Source of the DNA: Valencia hispanica
Lineage: Eukaryota > Chordata > Actinopteri > Cyprinodontiformes > Valenciidae
Reading direction: 5' to 3'
Assembly: GCA_963556495.2 (NCBI GenBank)
Contig: OY747713.1
Coordinates: 41,853,461 to 41,917,460 of the forward strand
Length of the DNA: 64,000 bases
Shown: piece by piece, positions 44,159 through 56,075 of the stretch
How positions within the stretch are numbered: the stretch's first letter is position 1
Layout: the number at the start of each line of letters is the position of its first letter
The notes under the pieces: generated by a model
The model's database searches: none
Told to the model about the DNA's origin: nothing
Seen by the model: only the letters and a program-made list of their open reading frames with translations
Translations under genes and position numbers: made by a program

Positions 44159-45751
44159 CAGTGCCTTGCAAAAGTCGGCCCCGACTTGAAACTATTTTTA
44201 CACTCTGTCATCATGCGAGCACTAACTTTAATGCTTGTACAGGCGACCCTGGGTATTCACTGTGGTTAGGGACCAAAATCCCTCACATATAGCTGAAATA
44301 CATGAGACCCTCCTCCAAAAACACTTAGAGACTGTCTTACTGCTGACATTTTTCAAACAGCAAATGTATAATATGCATTAATACGCATAGTGAAAAGGTC
44401 TTGGCAGTACTGAAGAAGGTAATATCCTCGATTTTTCTGATCTGAGCTCTTGGGTATACAGCCAATCAGTAGCAAGGAACATAAATGGCGCTCCTGGATT
44501 GGCTGCTTTGTAAACACCAAGCAATAGTGTGTCATGTATAACTGTAGCTAGGTATTTCAGCTTCCCAAGCAATATTTTTCTTTAGAATATTTTCCTCAAA
44601 TAGGTGAATCCGCAAATACCGAACCATGAATAGGCGGAGGTCCACCGTGTTGGGATTTCATGCAATCGACCAATACAAATTAGTACATCTTTGTGCAAAA
44701 GAAGGAAATGACACATAGTTCAGAATTCTCTCAAATAAAAACATGTGGCAAACATTTGTATCCACGTCCGTAACTGTTAATATCGCTGATCAAAATCAAG
44801 TGCAATCAATTGTGTTTAGAGGTCACCTGATTAGCTAAAACGGGTCCATCATTTATTCTCATTATAAAGTAAGATCATCAATGAAGGCCTCGTATGTTTG
44901 TTAAAGAACGTTGGTGAAAAAATGTCATCACAAAGACCAAGGAACACAGCAGACAGGTGAGAAAGATGTAAAAATGTTTAAAGAATGTTTGGCCAAGAAA
45001 AACTACTAATCAAAAAAGCAGCTGAAAGGCCAAGGGTAACTCTGGAGGAGCTGCACAAATCCCCAGCACCATCTAGAAATCTGTCGACAGGAGAATTATT
45101 GGTCACAACACAAATCTAACCTTTTTTGCAGAGTAGCAAAGGAGAATGCCATAACATGTTCCGTTTGCAGTTTGCCAAAAGTCACACAGGGGACAGAGCA
45201 AACATGGAAGACATGGTGGATGACGTTTGTAAGATAAAACCAAACGGAAACTTTTTGGCCTGCCTACAACTTCATCCTGTTTGTCCACATGTGGTTCATG
45301 GCTGTGGCAGCACCATGCTATGGGGAAGCTTTTCTTTACCGTGAAATTTGTTTGAGTTGATGAGAAGATGAGAAGATGGGTGGGGGTTAAATAAAGAACA
45401 TCCCTGGGAGAAAACTTGTTAAAAGCTCTGAGTTGGTGGATCACGTCGCAGTAGAGCTATGAGCTGAAGTAGGCACATTCATTTGTTAGAAAGGCCCAGT
45501 CAAAGTCCGTGCCTAAAATTGAGATTTAGAAAAGAGAGAAAATTGTTGATTGCATTCCAACAATCTGACTGAGTTTGAGGTATTTTGCAAAGAGGAATTG
45601 GCAAAGATTTAGTCCCTAGATGTGCGACGTTGGGTGAGACATACACTTAAGTTATTATTTTATTTTACTTCACAATAATTCTTCACTTTGTGTTTGTCTA
45701 TCACACAAATTCCTAATAAAATACATGGACAAGGGCTTTTGCACGCCACTA
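44159..45751 (+). mobile_element. Decayed Tc1-like transposon, same type as 46903-48503
   Basis: The left end CAGTGCCTTGCAAAAGTCGG follows TA. The right end GGGCTTTTGCACGCCACTA is its inverse. Between them broken transposase text is readable: '..SSQRPRNTADR..', 'ARVTLEELHKSPAPS', LQFAKSHTGDRANMEDM near 45163-45213 and HVVHGCGSTMLWGSF near 45289-45334. A MITE lies in its left part. Confidence 0.7.
44238..44652. repeat. MITE-like repeat inside decayed Tc1
   Basis: Roughly 415 bp with ends resembling ACAGGCGACCCTGGGTATTC and the inverse of its family end GGAGGTCCACCGTGT. It shares blocks with 3453-3782. On its right, Tc1 sequence resumes at TTGGGATTTCATGCAATCGA. Confidence 0.55.
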
Positions 45752-46390
45752 TGTGTATATTCTGACAGACAGACGAATAAAAAGTTCCTAAAGTGTTTCT
45801 GATAGCTGAATGTTTTGATGTTTCCTCTCTTCATGCTGCTCTTTTCTCCCACCCCATCTGATCTCTTCAAAACATATGAACATGGTTCCAGATATTCATA
45901 CATAACCTGATGAAGGCAGTGTATTTAGGACCAACAAAAACGGATAATTCCCTTCTAAACTAATCTCCGGGTTGGACTATTTCCCTTTAGTTAAGACCTA
46001 AAACTACAATCTTGTCCAAAACCACATAACGGTTCTCTGGAGGACGAAGGAGTCTCATCAGATCTGGTTGCTTCATCTCAACTCAGATTAAAACAAACAA
46101 GAAGTCTCCAGCATCAGGCTGAATATTTCATGTATTAACATGTGATGTGAATTTAAATGCTTCCTGCTGCAAATTCAAATCTTCAGCTTTGACAGAATCT
46201 GGTAAAACAGTATGTGTGATGTAGAGCGGGGTGTTCAAAAAGAATATGTTATTAATATTTGAAAGAAGCTTACAGACTTTTGTGCAATTCCAAAGCACAT
46301 TACATTTAAGGAAAGTGATGGAAGTTAAATGACGAAAAGTATTTTATGCATGCGGGGGCATAAGGTGGCTTTTTTTTTATCACAGTCTTG
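45752..46390. other. No gene recognised
   Basis: Anonymous DNA between two Tc1-type elements. Confidence 0.3.
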
Positions 46391-46902
46391 CTAATCAAGC
46401 ATCAGCCCACCAACTCTGACTCTCCATCTTTACCGCTTCCATCTTTGTGGAGGGGAGTTTAAGTGATAGACCAATAAAGAGTACTGCAAAACTGTGAAGC
46501 TAAATAAAAATAGGTAGTTGTTCAGGATTGTCCTGTGGTTACTAGCACCTATTGTCTTCATCAACTCTGACCTGTCCCTGTTGAGGAGAAGCCCACAGCA
46601 AGATGTTGCCACTACCATGTTTCACAGCAGGGTTGGTATGTTCAGGCTAACAGATGTGTGGACTCGAGTCACATGACTTGGACTTGAGTCATTCATTTTG
46701 CGACTTTAGACTTGACTTGGACTTTTTCACCAATGACTTAAACTTGAACGTGTTTACTTGAAAATACTATATATTTTGCCCACTACCTACAGTTTGAAAC
46801 ATCTATTTTTTTCAATATTACACAATTTTAAGTAATTTCTTCCATCCAGTGTCAACAAATGGAGACTGTCTCTCTGTACGTATGTCTGCGAGAGCCCACA
46901 TA

Positions 46903-48503
46903 CAGTGACTTGCAAAAGTATTCGGCCCCTTTGAACTTTTCCACATTTTGTCACATTACAGCCACAAACATGAATCAATTTTATTGGAATTCCACATGAA
47001 AGACCAATACAAAGTGGTGTACACGTGAGAAGTGGAACGAAAATCATACATGATTGCAAACGTTTTTTACAAATAAATAACTGAAAAGTGGGGTGTGCGT
47101 AATTATTCACCCCCCTTTGGTCTGAGTGCAGTCAGTTGCCCATAGACATTGCCTGATGAGTGCTAATGACTAAATAGAGTGCACCTGTGTGTAATCTAAT
47201 GTCAGTACAAATACAGCTGCCCTGTGACGGCCTCAGAGGTTGTCTAAGAGAATGTTGGGAGCAACAACACCATGAAGTCCAGAGAACACACCAGACAGGT
47301 CAGGGATAAAGTTATTGAGAAATTTAAAGCAGGCTTAGGGTACAAAAAGATTTCCCAAGCCTTGAACATCCCATGGAGCGCTGTTCAAGTGATCATTCAG
47401 AAATGGAAGGAGTATGGCACAACTGTTAACCTACCAAGACAAGGCCGTCCACCTAAACTCACAGGCCGAACAAGGAGAGCGCTGATCAGAAATGCAGCCA
47501 AGAGGCCCGTGGTGACTCTGGATGAGCTGCAGAGATCTACAGCTCAGGTGGGGGAATCTGTCCATAGGACAACTATTAGTGGTGCACTGCACAAAGTTGG
47601 CCTTTATGGAAGAGTGGCAAGAAGAAAGCCGTTGTTAGAAGAAAACCATAAGAAGTCCCGTTTGCAGTTTGCCACAAGCCATGTGGGGGACACAGCAAAC
47701 ATGTGGAAGAAGGTGCTCTGGTCAGATGAGACCAAAATGGAACTTTTTGGCCAAAATGCAAAACGCTGTGTGTGGCGGAAAACTAACACTGCACATCACT
47801 CTGAACACACCATCCCCACTGTCAAATATGGTGGTGGCAGCATCATGCTCTGGGGGTGCTTCTCTTCAGCAGGGACAGGGAAGCTGGTCAGAGTTGATGG
47901 GAAGATGGATGGAGCCAAATACAGGGCAATCTTGGAAGAAAACCTCTTGGAGTCTGTAAAAGACTTGAGACTGGGGCGGAGGTTCACCTTCCAGCAGGAC
48001 AACGACCCTAAACATAAAGCCAGGGTAACAATGGAATGGTTTAAAACAAAACATATCCATGTGTTAGAATGGCCCAGTCAAAGTCCAGATCTAAATCCAA
48101 TCGAGAATCTGTGGCAAGATCTGAAAGCTGCTGTTCACAAACGCTGTCCATCTAATCTGACTGAGCTGGAGCTGTTTTGCAAAGAAGAATGGGCAAGAAT
48201 TTCAGTCTCTAGATGTGCAAAGCTGGTGGAAACATACCCTAAAAGAATGGCAGCTGGAATTGCAGCAAAAGGTGGTTCTACAAAGTATTGACTCAGGGGG
48301 CTGAATAATTACGCACACTTTTCACTTATTTATTTGTAAAAAATGTTTGGAATCATGTATGATTTTCGTTCCACTTCTCACGTGTACACCACTTTGTATT
48401 GGTCTTTCATGTGGAATTCCAATAAAATTGATTCATGTTTGTGGCTGTAATGTGACAAAATGTGGAAAAGTTCAAGGGGGCCCAATACTTTTGCAAGCCA
48501 CTG
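46903..48503 (+). mobile_element. Full-length Tc1-like transposon with intact transposase
   Basis: The 1601-bp element is flanked by TA on both sides. Its terminal inverted repeats are about 205-210 bp and nearly identical: left start CAGTGACTTGCAAAAGTATT, right end the inverse of CAGTGGCTTGCAAAAGTATT, with only a handful of differences further in. Long TIRs with internal repeats are typical of the IR/DR group that includes Sleeping Beauty. A single uninterrupted transposase gene lies between them. Confidence 0.93.
47272..48291 (+). CDS. Tc1 family transposase, intact
   Basis: This 339-aa protein has the usual family length (about 340). It cuts the element at its TIRs and inserts it at TA sites in nuclear DNA. 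An N-terminal paired-like DNA-binding region (two helix-turn-helix units, about residues 1-110) is split by a GRPPKL AT-hook-like motif at 58-63. The catalytic triad is complete and spaced as expected: D152 in SDET, D243 in QQDNDPKH, E278 in NPIENLW (34 residues between the last two). A Gly-rich box YGGGSIMLWG is at 186-195. The start ATG has a good context (CACCATGA) and lies just inside the left TIR region. There is no stop or frameshift. Whether it is transcribed cannot be told. Confidence 0.95.
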   Translation: MKSREHTRQVRDKVIEKFKAGLGYKKISQALNIPWSAVQVIIQKWKEYGTTVNLPRQGRPPKLTGRTRRALIRNAAKRPVVTLDELQRSTAQVGESVHRTTISGALHKVGLYGRVARRKPLLEENHKKSRLQFATSHVGDTANMWKKVLWSDETKMELFGQNAKRCVWRKTNTAHHSEHTIPTVKYGGGSIMLWGCFSSAGTGKLVRVDGKMDGAKYRAILEENLLESVKDLRLGRRFTFQQDNDPKHKARVTMEWFKTKHIHVLEWPSQSPDLNPIENLWQDLKAAVHKRCPSNLTELELFCKEEWARISVSRCAKLVETYPKRMAAGIAAKGGSTKY

Positions 48504-48845
48504 TAGGTACAAGGCCAATCAAATAACCAGATTTTATTTTTTTATTTGGATTTTAAAAATAACGCATGGTCTAGGATTTACATTGAACAAATAATTGCAA
48601 TGTTGTTGGGTTTTTTTTAATGACTCGAAATTCGAAATTTCACACTTCTGACTTGACTTGAGACTTTACTCACCTGCCTGTATTCACTTGGGACTTGACT
48701 CGGGACTTGAGGACAACGACTTCAGACTTACTTGAGACTTGCAACCCGATAACTTGGTCCCACCTGTGGAGGCTCATGCTGAGTGTTAGTTTTCACGTAG
48801 TGTTTTACATGTAGGCCAAATTGTTCAATTTAGGTCTCATCTGAG

Positions 48846-49604
48846 CAACAGTGAACTACCAGTTTGGTAGAATAAGAAGAGTTGCTGGGGAAGCAGTTTA
48901 TGACAACAGCACACAGAAACACGACGACCATCTCTGCTTCTTCCATTGTCTGTCTCTTGTTCTTCTCTGCTGCGGTGGGCGCCTTTTTGCGCTGGTAAGT
49001 GGCACTGCTCACTGCCGAAACAGTCGCGATATGCAGACCTTATTCCTTAAAGGGCCAATTTTGTATGGAGACATGACGGCTTTGAGGAGCGGGCCAAAAG
49101 ATTTACCCTAATAGAGGCAAGTCTGGAAAAATGATCCGATAGTGGAAACGTGCCTTAAAGCATTTGTTCTTGCCAAGCTACCACAAAATCCCTATTTGTG
49201 GTGCACAATTTGTGATCTTTGTGCACTTTTAATCAGATGAAGTTTAACTTTTGGCTTCGGGGGGGTTTACTTCTTAGTGAGCTGCTACTGGCCACTGGAG
49301 AAAAAAAAAAGGAAACAATGAGCAACATTATTATCTGTTATCACTGGTAATATGTCATCAGTACTTGACGTCCTGGTCTTTCCATCTATGATCGCATTCT
49401 CACCCTACAAGAGAAAATTGTCCATTGAATTGGTTGGTTACACAATTAATGTGTTCTCAGCACTTTAACATCATAGATAACGCCAGATCTTTGTTCGTCA
49501 TCCATAGCAGTGGAGTTGATAAGGCTGATAAGTATGCTGGAACGTGTTTCCTAATCAGAAACTATTTTTGTAGGTAAGCCTCGCATTCGTTGAAAGCTAC
49601 CATT
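48846..49604. other. No gene recognised
   Basis: Anonymous DNA to the hAT target duplication. Confidence 0.3.
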
Positions 49605-49612
49605 ATATTATC

Positions 49613-50854
49613 CAGAGGTGGAAAGTAATGAATTACATTTACTGGCGTTACTGTAATTGAGTAAATTTTTTGTGTAATTGTACTTTTTAAAGTCTGTAAT
49701 TTTACTTTTTCTTAAGTATGTGCTTGTTTGTTTGTTTTTTTTAAACGTGTCCTGTTTGGCAGTGTGTGTTTTTAAGTAAAGTACTTCGCTACATTTTCAA
49801 TTATGTTGCTTACTGAGTAAAAAAAATAATCTACTTAGTATGATTAAAAATATTAAACTAAACTTCTATCACGGTCAAATCATAGTTTAATAAAAGGCTG
49901 AGCTCAAGTTATTTAGAGATGTCAGTGAATGACGCGAGTAAACATCCTCTTTTTCATGAACCTGTTGACTTTTCACATTCTGTCCAGGGCGTGAGGCGCG
50001 ACTTGGGTGGGGGGGATTGGCAAATAAATTAAATTGTCCTGTTTTATTGTTTTTCAACAAGCATGCACTATATGTACTATTGGTGGGTGATTTGTTCGGA
50101 TTTTTTGTGATTTAGAATATGTAGAATTAAAGAAAATAATCCATAGACCTATTATAATGTTATAAGTTAATTTTCCAATGAAGAAAATACTTTACTGCAA
50201 AGCGAGCAAGGATGAACTCTAACTAACTCTAGAAATGAACTGCTGCTCAAAATGAACAGGAGGTTCAGAGAGTAACAGTCTAAGGATGGACACAAATAAA
50301 GGAACTGTAAACTACAAGTACATTATGGCAGGGCAATTTTGAAAAAATTAAAACTATTTATTTAGCAGCTGCTATGTTTATTTGTTGAGTTTTAAGTTTA
50401 TTGACCATTTTCTAACATCTGACAGGTTTAACACAATCTCGTCAAAAAAATCTCAGTTTTGTCTTACAAACATTGTGATGGTACCTGTCAGTTTGGTCTT
50501 CTTTGGGTCATTTGGGGAAAGTCACAGCTCTTAGTGTTACCCATTTTGAATTTATACATTTGCAGTTAATCTGCAATTGCACTTTTTTCAAAAGTTATTT
50601 AGTCAAAAAGCAACTACTTTGAGATTTATGTCCCGTTGTCTTTCTTGCACTACTCAGGAGAGACTGTCTTACTGCTGTCAAAAAAAGTAACTAACTTTTA
50701 GTCTGAGTACATTTTAAATAAGATACTTTTACTTTAAATTGAGTCAATTTTTAGAATGAAAATGTGTAGAATTGTACTTGTACTTGAGTAAACTTTCCTC
50801 ACAGTAGTAGTACTTTTACTTGTGTAGAATATTTTAGTACTCTTTCCACCTCTG
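49613..50854. mobile_element. Non-autonomous hAT transposon with perfect 8-bp duplication
   Basis: The ends read CAGAGGTGGAAAGTAATGAA and, inverted, CAGAGGTGGAAAGAGTACTA. The flanks ATATTATC at 49605-49612 and 50855-50862 are identical 8-bp target duplications, diagnostic of hAT. The 1242 bp contain no transposase. Inside the left part sits a very short L1 3'-end insertion (49735-49768). Confidence 0.9.
49735..49768 (-). mobile_element. Extremely short L1 3'-end insertion
   Basis: A T-rich run plus AAACGTGTCCTGTTTGGCAG and TGTG matches the reverse complement of the last ~25 bp and A-tail of the L1-type LINE seen at 3385-3405 and 52725-52745. Nothing else of the LINE is present, so it is a severely 5'-truncated insertion or a template-jump product. 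Confidence 0.7.
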
Positions 50855-50862
50855 ATATTATC

Positions 50863-52040
50863 CCAGTAAAGTGTAAAAGCTGATGTTACGACGTTTTAAT
50901 CTGTGTTTGCTCTGTTTGTTTATATGAGAGCTCATCAGGAAGACTGAAACAACACTGACACAAAGCAACATGTGTAACAGGAATAATGTGAATTGCTTAA
51001 AGCAAAAGAGAGAAAGACACAACTTATTGTAGGGCTCCTTTAAACAATTGTATTTTATCATTTCAATATGAGTTCCGAAAAGGGATGTTCCATATTAGCT
51101 TTTTTTTACCATTATTCGATATACCAACATAGTCTAAATCTTACTTTCAGATACCGATTTAAACAGGTACCACTGATAGACATCTACCTAACTGTTCATG
51201 GTTGGCTCAGAAGTGCAGATATATAAATGCAGATAGTGTCTCATACCAAATAGCAGTTTGTACCCTCCAGGCGGACACTCTTTACCTTGCAAAAGTCGTA
51301 ATTGTGTGGTGTCTCTTTAAGACAGCTGAAGTTACTGTTTAGTGATGTCACAAGTAGGCACTACTGGCCTCTCTGTGGAGAGTATGGCAGAGGCATGCTT
51401 GCTGATGGATTCATGCACTTAGATAGACTTTATACTTTTATCTCTCTAACTTAAAGTAACGCTACGGCATGTATGAACTCTATTCTCTTCATGTACGATG
51501 AGAGAGCCGTCGTTCAACCGGGCCATGTAAGGTTGATGAAGAGTGTGCTTAATAAAAGGAAAAGTGCAGTGGAGTTCCCAGTACCAGAGTGGTGGTGGGT
51601 TTCTGACTGTCCTGCTGAATATTTATGCCGCCCCCCTCTCAACCACCAAATACAAACACAACCCACATTACAACCTCCTCTGATCACCGCTGATTTAGGT
51701 AATTTTCTGCTTTCCATTCATAGTCTACGCTAAGAAAATCTGGTTATGAGACTCCAGTAAAGCATATCTACTAGCAGGAGGTTACTTAGAGTTATTTTGA
51801 CCAACCATCCATGAAGGAATAAGACCCAAACTGTAATCAGAAAATACATTGTTTAGAAAATAATATATATTCATTGTAAAATATATGTGAGATATGAGCA
51901 TTTCTATGACTTCATCGACATCATTTATGTAAAGTCACTGATTCACAGTGGTTTGGGTACATGGGTATGAAATGGAAGTAGGAAGGTGACACATACTGGA
52001 AAAGATGACTGACCATCAGTTAAAATGGTTCACTAAATGA
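50863..52040. other. No gene recognised
   Basis: Anonymous DNA. The open frame 51473-51733 shows no recognised domain. Confidence 0.3.
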
Positions 52041-52370
52041 TCCTCTAAATTTTTCAAATTTGTGGAATTCGTTGCCACTGCAGATTAGGCAGTTTTTTTT
52101 TATCACTGTGCATTTTTAAATCTCTTTTCCTACTTATTTGGCTTGGCTTTTAACTCAGTATGAAAGGTTTTATGATTTTATTGTTTTATTTAACTTTTTA
52201 TCGTATTATTTTACTTTAATCATTAGTATATTTTATTCATTTTATTGTTGTATTATTCCTTGTTATAATTTGTCAGTTTTTATATTGCTGTATTTAATGT
52301 ACAGCACTTTGGTCAGCTTCGGCTGTTTTAAGTGCTTTATAAATAAAGTTGGCTTGGCTTGGCTCTACAT
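52041..52370 (+). mobile_element. LINE 3' tail with TTGGCTTGGCTT end
   Basis: It ends 'GTACAGCACTTTGGTCAGCT', 'GGCTGTTTTAAGTGCTTTAT', AAATAAAGTTGGCTTGGC. This is a common teleost LINE tail, 5'-truncated, with the preceding 3' coding part faintly visible ('..NSLPLQIRQ'). Confidence 0.6.
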
Positions 52371-52700
52371 CTGATTGGCTCAAATCCTAACTATTTTACC
52401 CAATCACCTGAGTCCTAAAAACACAACAAATCAATCTACTTACATTTTCATTGAAGTTGTAGACAAAATAAAGTTGCATTAAAAGCTTTATTTATTTTGT
52501 CCTCTTTATATGTGAGAATTCATCATTTGATTTTGTTCATTACATGTAACTTTTACATTTTAGAATGTCATTTATTTATATTTTAATATATTTTCCAACA
52601 GAATAATGCTTTTTTTAAGTCTATGGGTAATCAATTTAAATAAATAAGATTTCTTTTTTTTTTTTTTAGGCAAGGCAAGTCAATTTTATGTGTAAAGCAC
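52371..52700. other. No gene; repeat tails
   Basis: AT-rich. The stretch 52665-52700 (CAAGGCAAGTCAATTTTATG) is another minus-strand LINE/SINE tail next to the L1 poly(A) tract. Confidence 0.35.
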
Positions 52701-52727
52701 ACTTTCTTTTTTTTTTTTCTTTTTTAC

Positions 52728-55463
52728 GTGTCCTGTTTGGCAGTGGGGAGCTCAGAATTGGTGTCTGAGTACCAAGTAGAAGCCCAACAGATTTACTTTC
52801 ACAATCGGAGCAGTAAAGCTTTTGCTATAGTGCTCCACTTGATATATGTGTGAAAAATCTTTATTATGAATTGTTGGGGTTTTTATTTCCTGATGTTATG
52901 GACACGGAGACGGAAAATTAAGGAGAAGAAAGAAGGAAGATGAAGAAGAGAGGTAGGAAACAAAAAGTCAAGAGAGAGGGTGAGTTGAAAATACAAGAGA
53001 GGAAGGGGAACAAAGAAAACACAGGAAGACATTGAAGTCTGCCTCCATACCCACAGGACGGCAGAGAGAGGGGGAAAAACAAAACAAAACACGAAGAAGA
53101 AACATCGACAAAACAAACCAAACATTGTGAACTAAGAATTACACAACCACATCACACAAAAATAGATCTAAAAATACAACAACAATGTCACAGAAAAACT
53201 CATGGTACCGATTAATCAAGCTCTAGTAATGATAACCTCAGCCCAAGAATATATCCTTAAACACCAGAGACCCCACATCTATGTGTGTGTGTTAGCATGC
53301 TGGTGCATAAAAGGTTTCTCCATAAGAGTGTTCGATAGTTGGTGTGAAGGAGATCGGAGCAAAGACGTCCAAAGGACCCCCAGAGCCCCAGGCGAACCCG
53401 GGCGGGGCCGACCGCATCCCCCAAGAGTGGAGCAAAGGAGAACCCCAGGGGAACATCCAGCGGCCACTATGCAGGGGCCCGGGGGGCAGCAGTGACGAGC
53501 CCACGGGCCCCGACGGCAACCGGCCGCGCCTAAGCGGCCCGTCAATGGACCGGGGGAGCCGGGGCCCAGGGCCACCCCACCCCCCAGCAGGGACCCGACA
53601 AGGGACCGGCCGACGAGGGGCCCCCGGCACTGCAGGGGCCGCGGCCGGCCGCCTTGCGCAGCCTCCACCCTAGGCCAATCCCCACCGCCAACATCCCAGC
53701 GCCCCACCGAAAGCCACAGGGGACAGACAGCATCCCCAGGCTGGGCTCAGCCAGCATCTGGACACCAAGTTGTACCAGCTCCCAGGTCCTGATCCCGCGC
53801 AACGCAGGGCGCCGAGACCAGGTCTCCAAAGAGGGCCGATGCCGGTCCAACCCGCCAATGAACCGGCCACGCACAGTGTGCACATAACAGGTGATCAAAC
53901 GAGCAGAGACGCTGGATCCGCATCCCGCCGAGCCACCGACCAGGCGCCACCCAACAATCCCAACCAAAGGAAGATATCGGCCCAGCGCATCGGCCGACCG
54001 ACACACCGGCCCCCCCAGGCCCCGCCAGGCACGCACCAGGTCCGAACCGGATTGACCACCGATGCACCGGCAGGCAGGGGCCCCTGTCACTGGCAGGGAG
54101 TGACGGAGGGGAAATAGGCCCCCCATTAAGTGTAAGGCCTGAGGTGTGCCAGGCGAGGGGGCAGACCAAGATCCAACCTGACAGGTAGACAAAGACATAC
54201 AGACACAGTCATATGTTCCCTCCCTCTTAAACACATACATTCTCACTGACTCACCAAGACACCCAAAAAAATGACGCTGTACCCTCACTCACACACCCCA
54301 TACACACTTTATGCTCCCAGGTCCAGGTACCGATGCCCCAGTAGAGCCACCAGCCCCCGGACCCGGGAGATGGACCCCCTACCTTCTAGGACGGAGACAA
54401 GCAGACCGCCAAGGGCCCCACAGTGGCAAAGCAGCCCGACAGCCCAGGACCCAGACCAGACCGCCTGTTCCTCCTTCGGACCCCAACCCCTGATGGCCCG
54501 TAGCGAACAGGGGTGTGAAAAGACCCCTAGTCTCCATCCTCCCGCTTGAGTATGGTGTTGATGCGTGTTGTTATAATGTGCATTTAAAACAGAGGGGTGG
54601 GATGTGGGGAAGGCAGCCACACATCCCCCAACCCCCACCCGAGCCCTCAGTGTCTATATGTGGTTTAACAGTGGGCACCAGCACCAGAGGTGAAACTGAT
54701 TGAACCGCTCCCCCTCTGGATGCTGAAAAGTGTGCCCACCCCAAAGTCCCTACATATGTGTCGTGTGACAATGTTATAAGTGGGAGTGTCTAAGTTGTAT
54801 ATTAAAATTGGGACCCAGGACACCACAGGATAGCGAGGAGGGAAGCCCCTCCTCGCACCCCAGTGATGTGCCCATGCCCCAAGACCCTATATGAGTGGTA
54901 AAGTGATGGAGCGGGTGGACAGAGGTGTCCAGGGATGGGGAGGGAAGGACTGGGAAACAAAATGTCTTCCCAGGGAGCCAGCTCCCCCACTGACCCCAAT
55001 AGGCACCGCTGTTCACCGGGATCCACCAGGGGAGGGAGGCCATGGCACGTTCGACCCGGGGCCCACGGCCACAGCACCACAAAGCCCCACGGACCCCAAG
55101 GCAGTCCCCCCAGCCCCATTCCAGAAGGGGAACTAAACCCACCCTGACATTCGCTCTACTCTCAAAACACAAAAGACACTAGACACCCAGGCCGAATCCC
55201 CAGGCCCACCCCAGACCCTACCCAGGCGCAGCACGGCCACCAGGCCAGTAACCCATGTCCGCCAGTGCAATCCCCCCAAGGCACCGTATGCAGCCATCAG
55301 TAGTTACCACCCAAAGCCCAACCCCAGGCCGGCCACGACGTCCAGCGCCCCATCCGCCCAGTGATCCCACCCACCTGGGGTCCCCCCCAGACGCCTCCAA
55401 CCCCAAAACCCCCACATCAGCAACAGTGTCCCAAACGACAAAACCAAGTGCCCCCCACCCCCA
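52728..55463 (-). repeat. G-rich 3'UTR of L1-type LINE, inverted copy
   Basis: It is C-rich on the plus strand, reverse-complementary to 583-3405 over its length with scattered substitutions and small indels. No protein is encoded. The terminal segment 52728-52870 matches 3260-3405. Confidence 0.85.
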
Positions 55464-56075
55464 CTAGGTGATGGAGCCGATCAAAGGAGACCAGAGAGAT
55501 TGATCAGATATGGAGCCAGAGGCCGTCTCAAGACCAATATGGTCCAACAAGAGATTTCTATACTGATTAATATTAAGAGCTTTTTTATTTTTCCAGTTCA
55601 GGAGGATAGTTTTCTTAGCGATGCATAAGGCAATGTGAACCATTAGAACTGACTTTGTGTCCATGGTGACATCATTTAAATTTCCTAACAGGCAAATTGA
55701 GGGAGATGGTGGGATGTTACATTTCAGACACTTTGATAAGTCCTCACATATCTGGCACCAAAATGTCTTAACAGGTGGACAGAACCAAAGCGCATGAACA
55801 TAAGTATCTGGTATATTGCTTGTGCATTGTAAGCAGGTATTAGACGATGTAAAACCCATCCTAAACATTCGTTGACCTGTATAGTGTACTCTATGAAGGA
55901 TTTTGTTTTGTATTAATTGCAAATGAGGATTTTTTGTTATTTTAAAGGTTCTTAAACATATCTGAGACCAGACGTTTTGGTCAAAGCTGGCTGATAAATC
56001 CACCTCCCATTTTGAAATAGGGATGGCTATTGATTTATCTAATGTAGATAAAGTTTTGTATATTTTAGACAGCAA
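55464..56075 (-). pseudogene. L1-type ORF2 C-terminal domain
   Basis: A 203-codon open piece after the poly(C) run contains HLQLIQNKILHRVHYTGQRM and the Cys/His cluster CLQCTSNIPDTYVHALWFC (CxxC ... HxxxxC), followed by the conserved end KKTILLNWKN and the TAG stop. This domain is needed for L1 retrotransposition. Confidence 0.85.

Larger units (their letters stand above)
46651..48768. mobile_element. hAT-like MITE rich in GACTTG, split by intact Tc1
   Basis: Outer ends read CAGATGTGTGGACTCGAGTC and, inverted, CACAGGTGGGACCAAGTTAT. Subterminal sequence on both sides is rich in GACTTG/CAAGTC. The flanks CAGGCTAA (46643-46650) and GAGGCTCA (48769-48776) look like an 8-bp target duplication with two changes. 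The MITE itself is about 515 bp without the Tc1 insertion. Confidence 0.65.
46540..48845 (-). mobile_element. Old Tc1-like copy, split by a later insertion
   Basis: The left piece (46540-46650) reads, on the plus strand, 'CTGTTGAGGAGAAGCCCACA', 'GATGTTGCCACTACCATGTT' and 'CAGCAGGGTTGGTATG'. The right piece (48769-48845) continues 'CATGCTGAGTGTTAGTTTTC', 'TTTACATGTAGGCCAAATTG', 'TAGGTCTCATCTGAGCAA'. Together they are the reverse complement of the Tc1 region SDET to GGGSIMLWG, with the hAT-like MITE sitting between. Confidence 0.7.
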
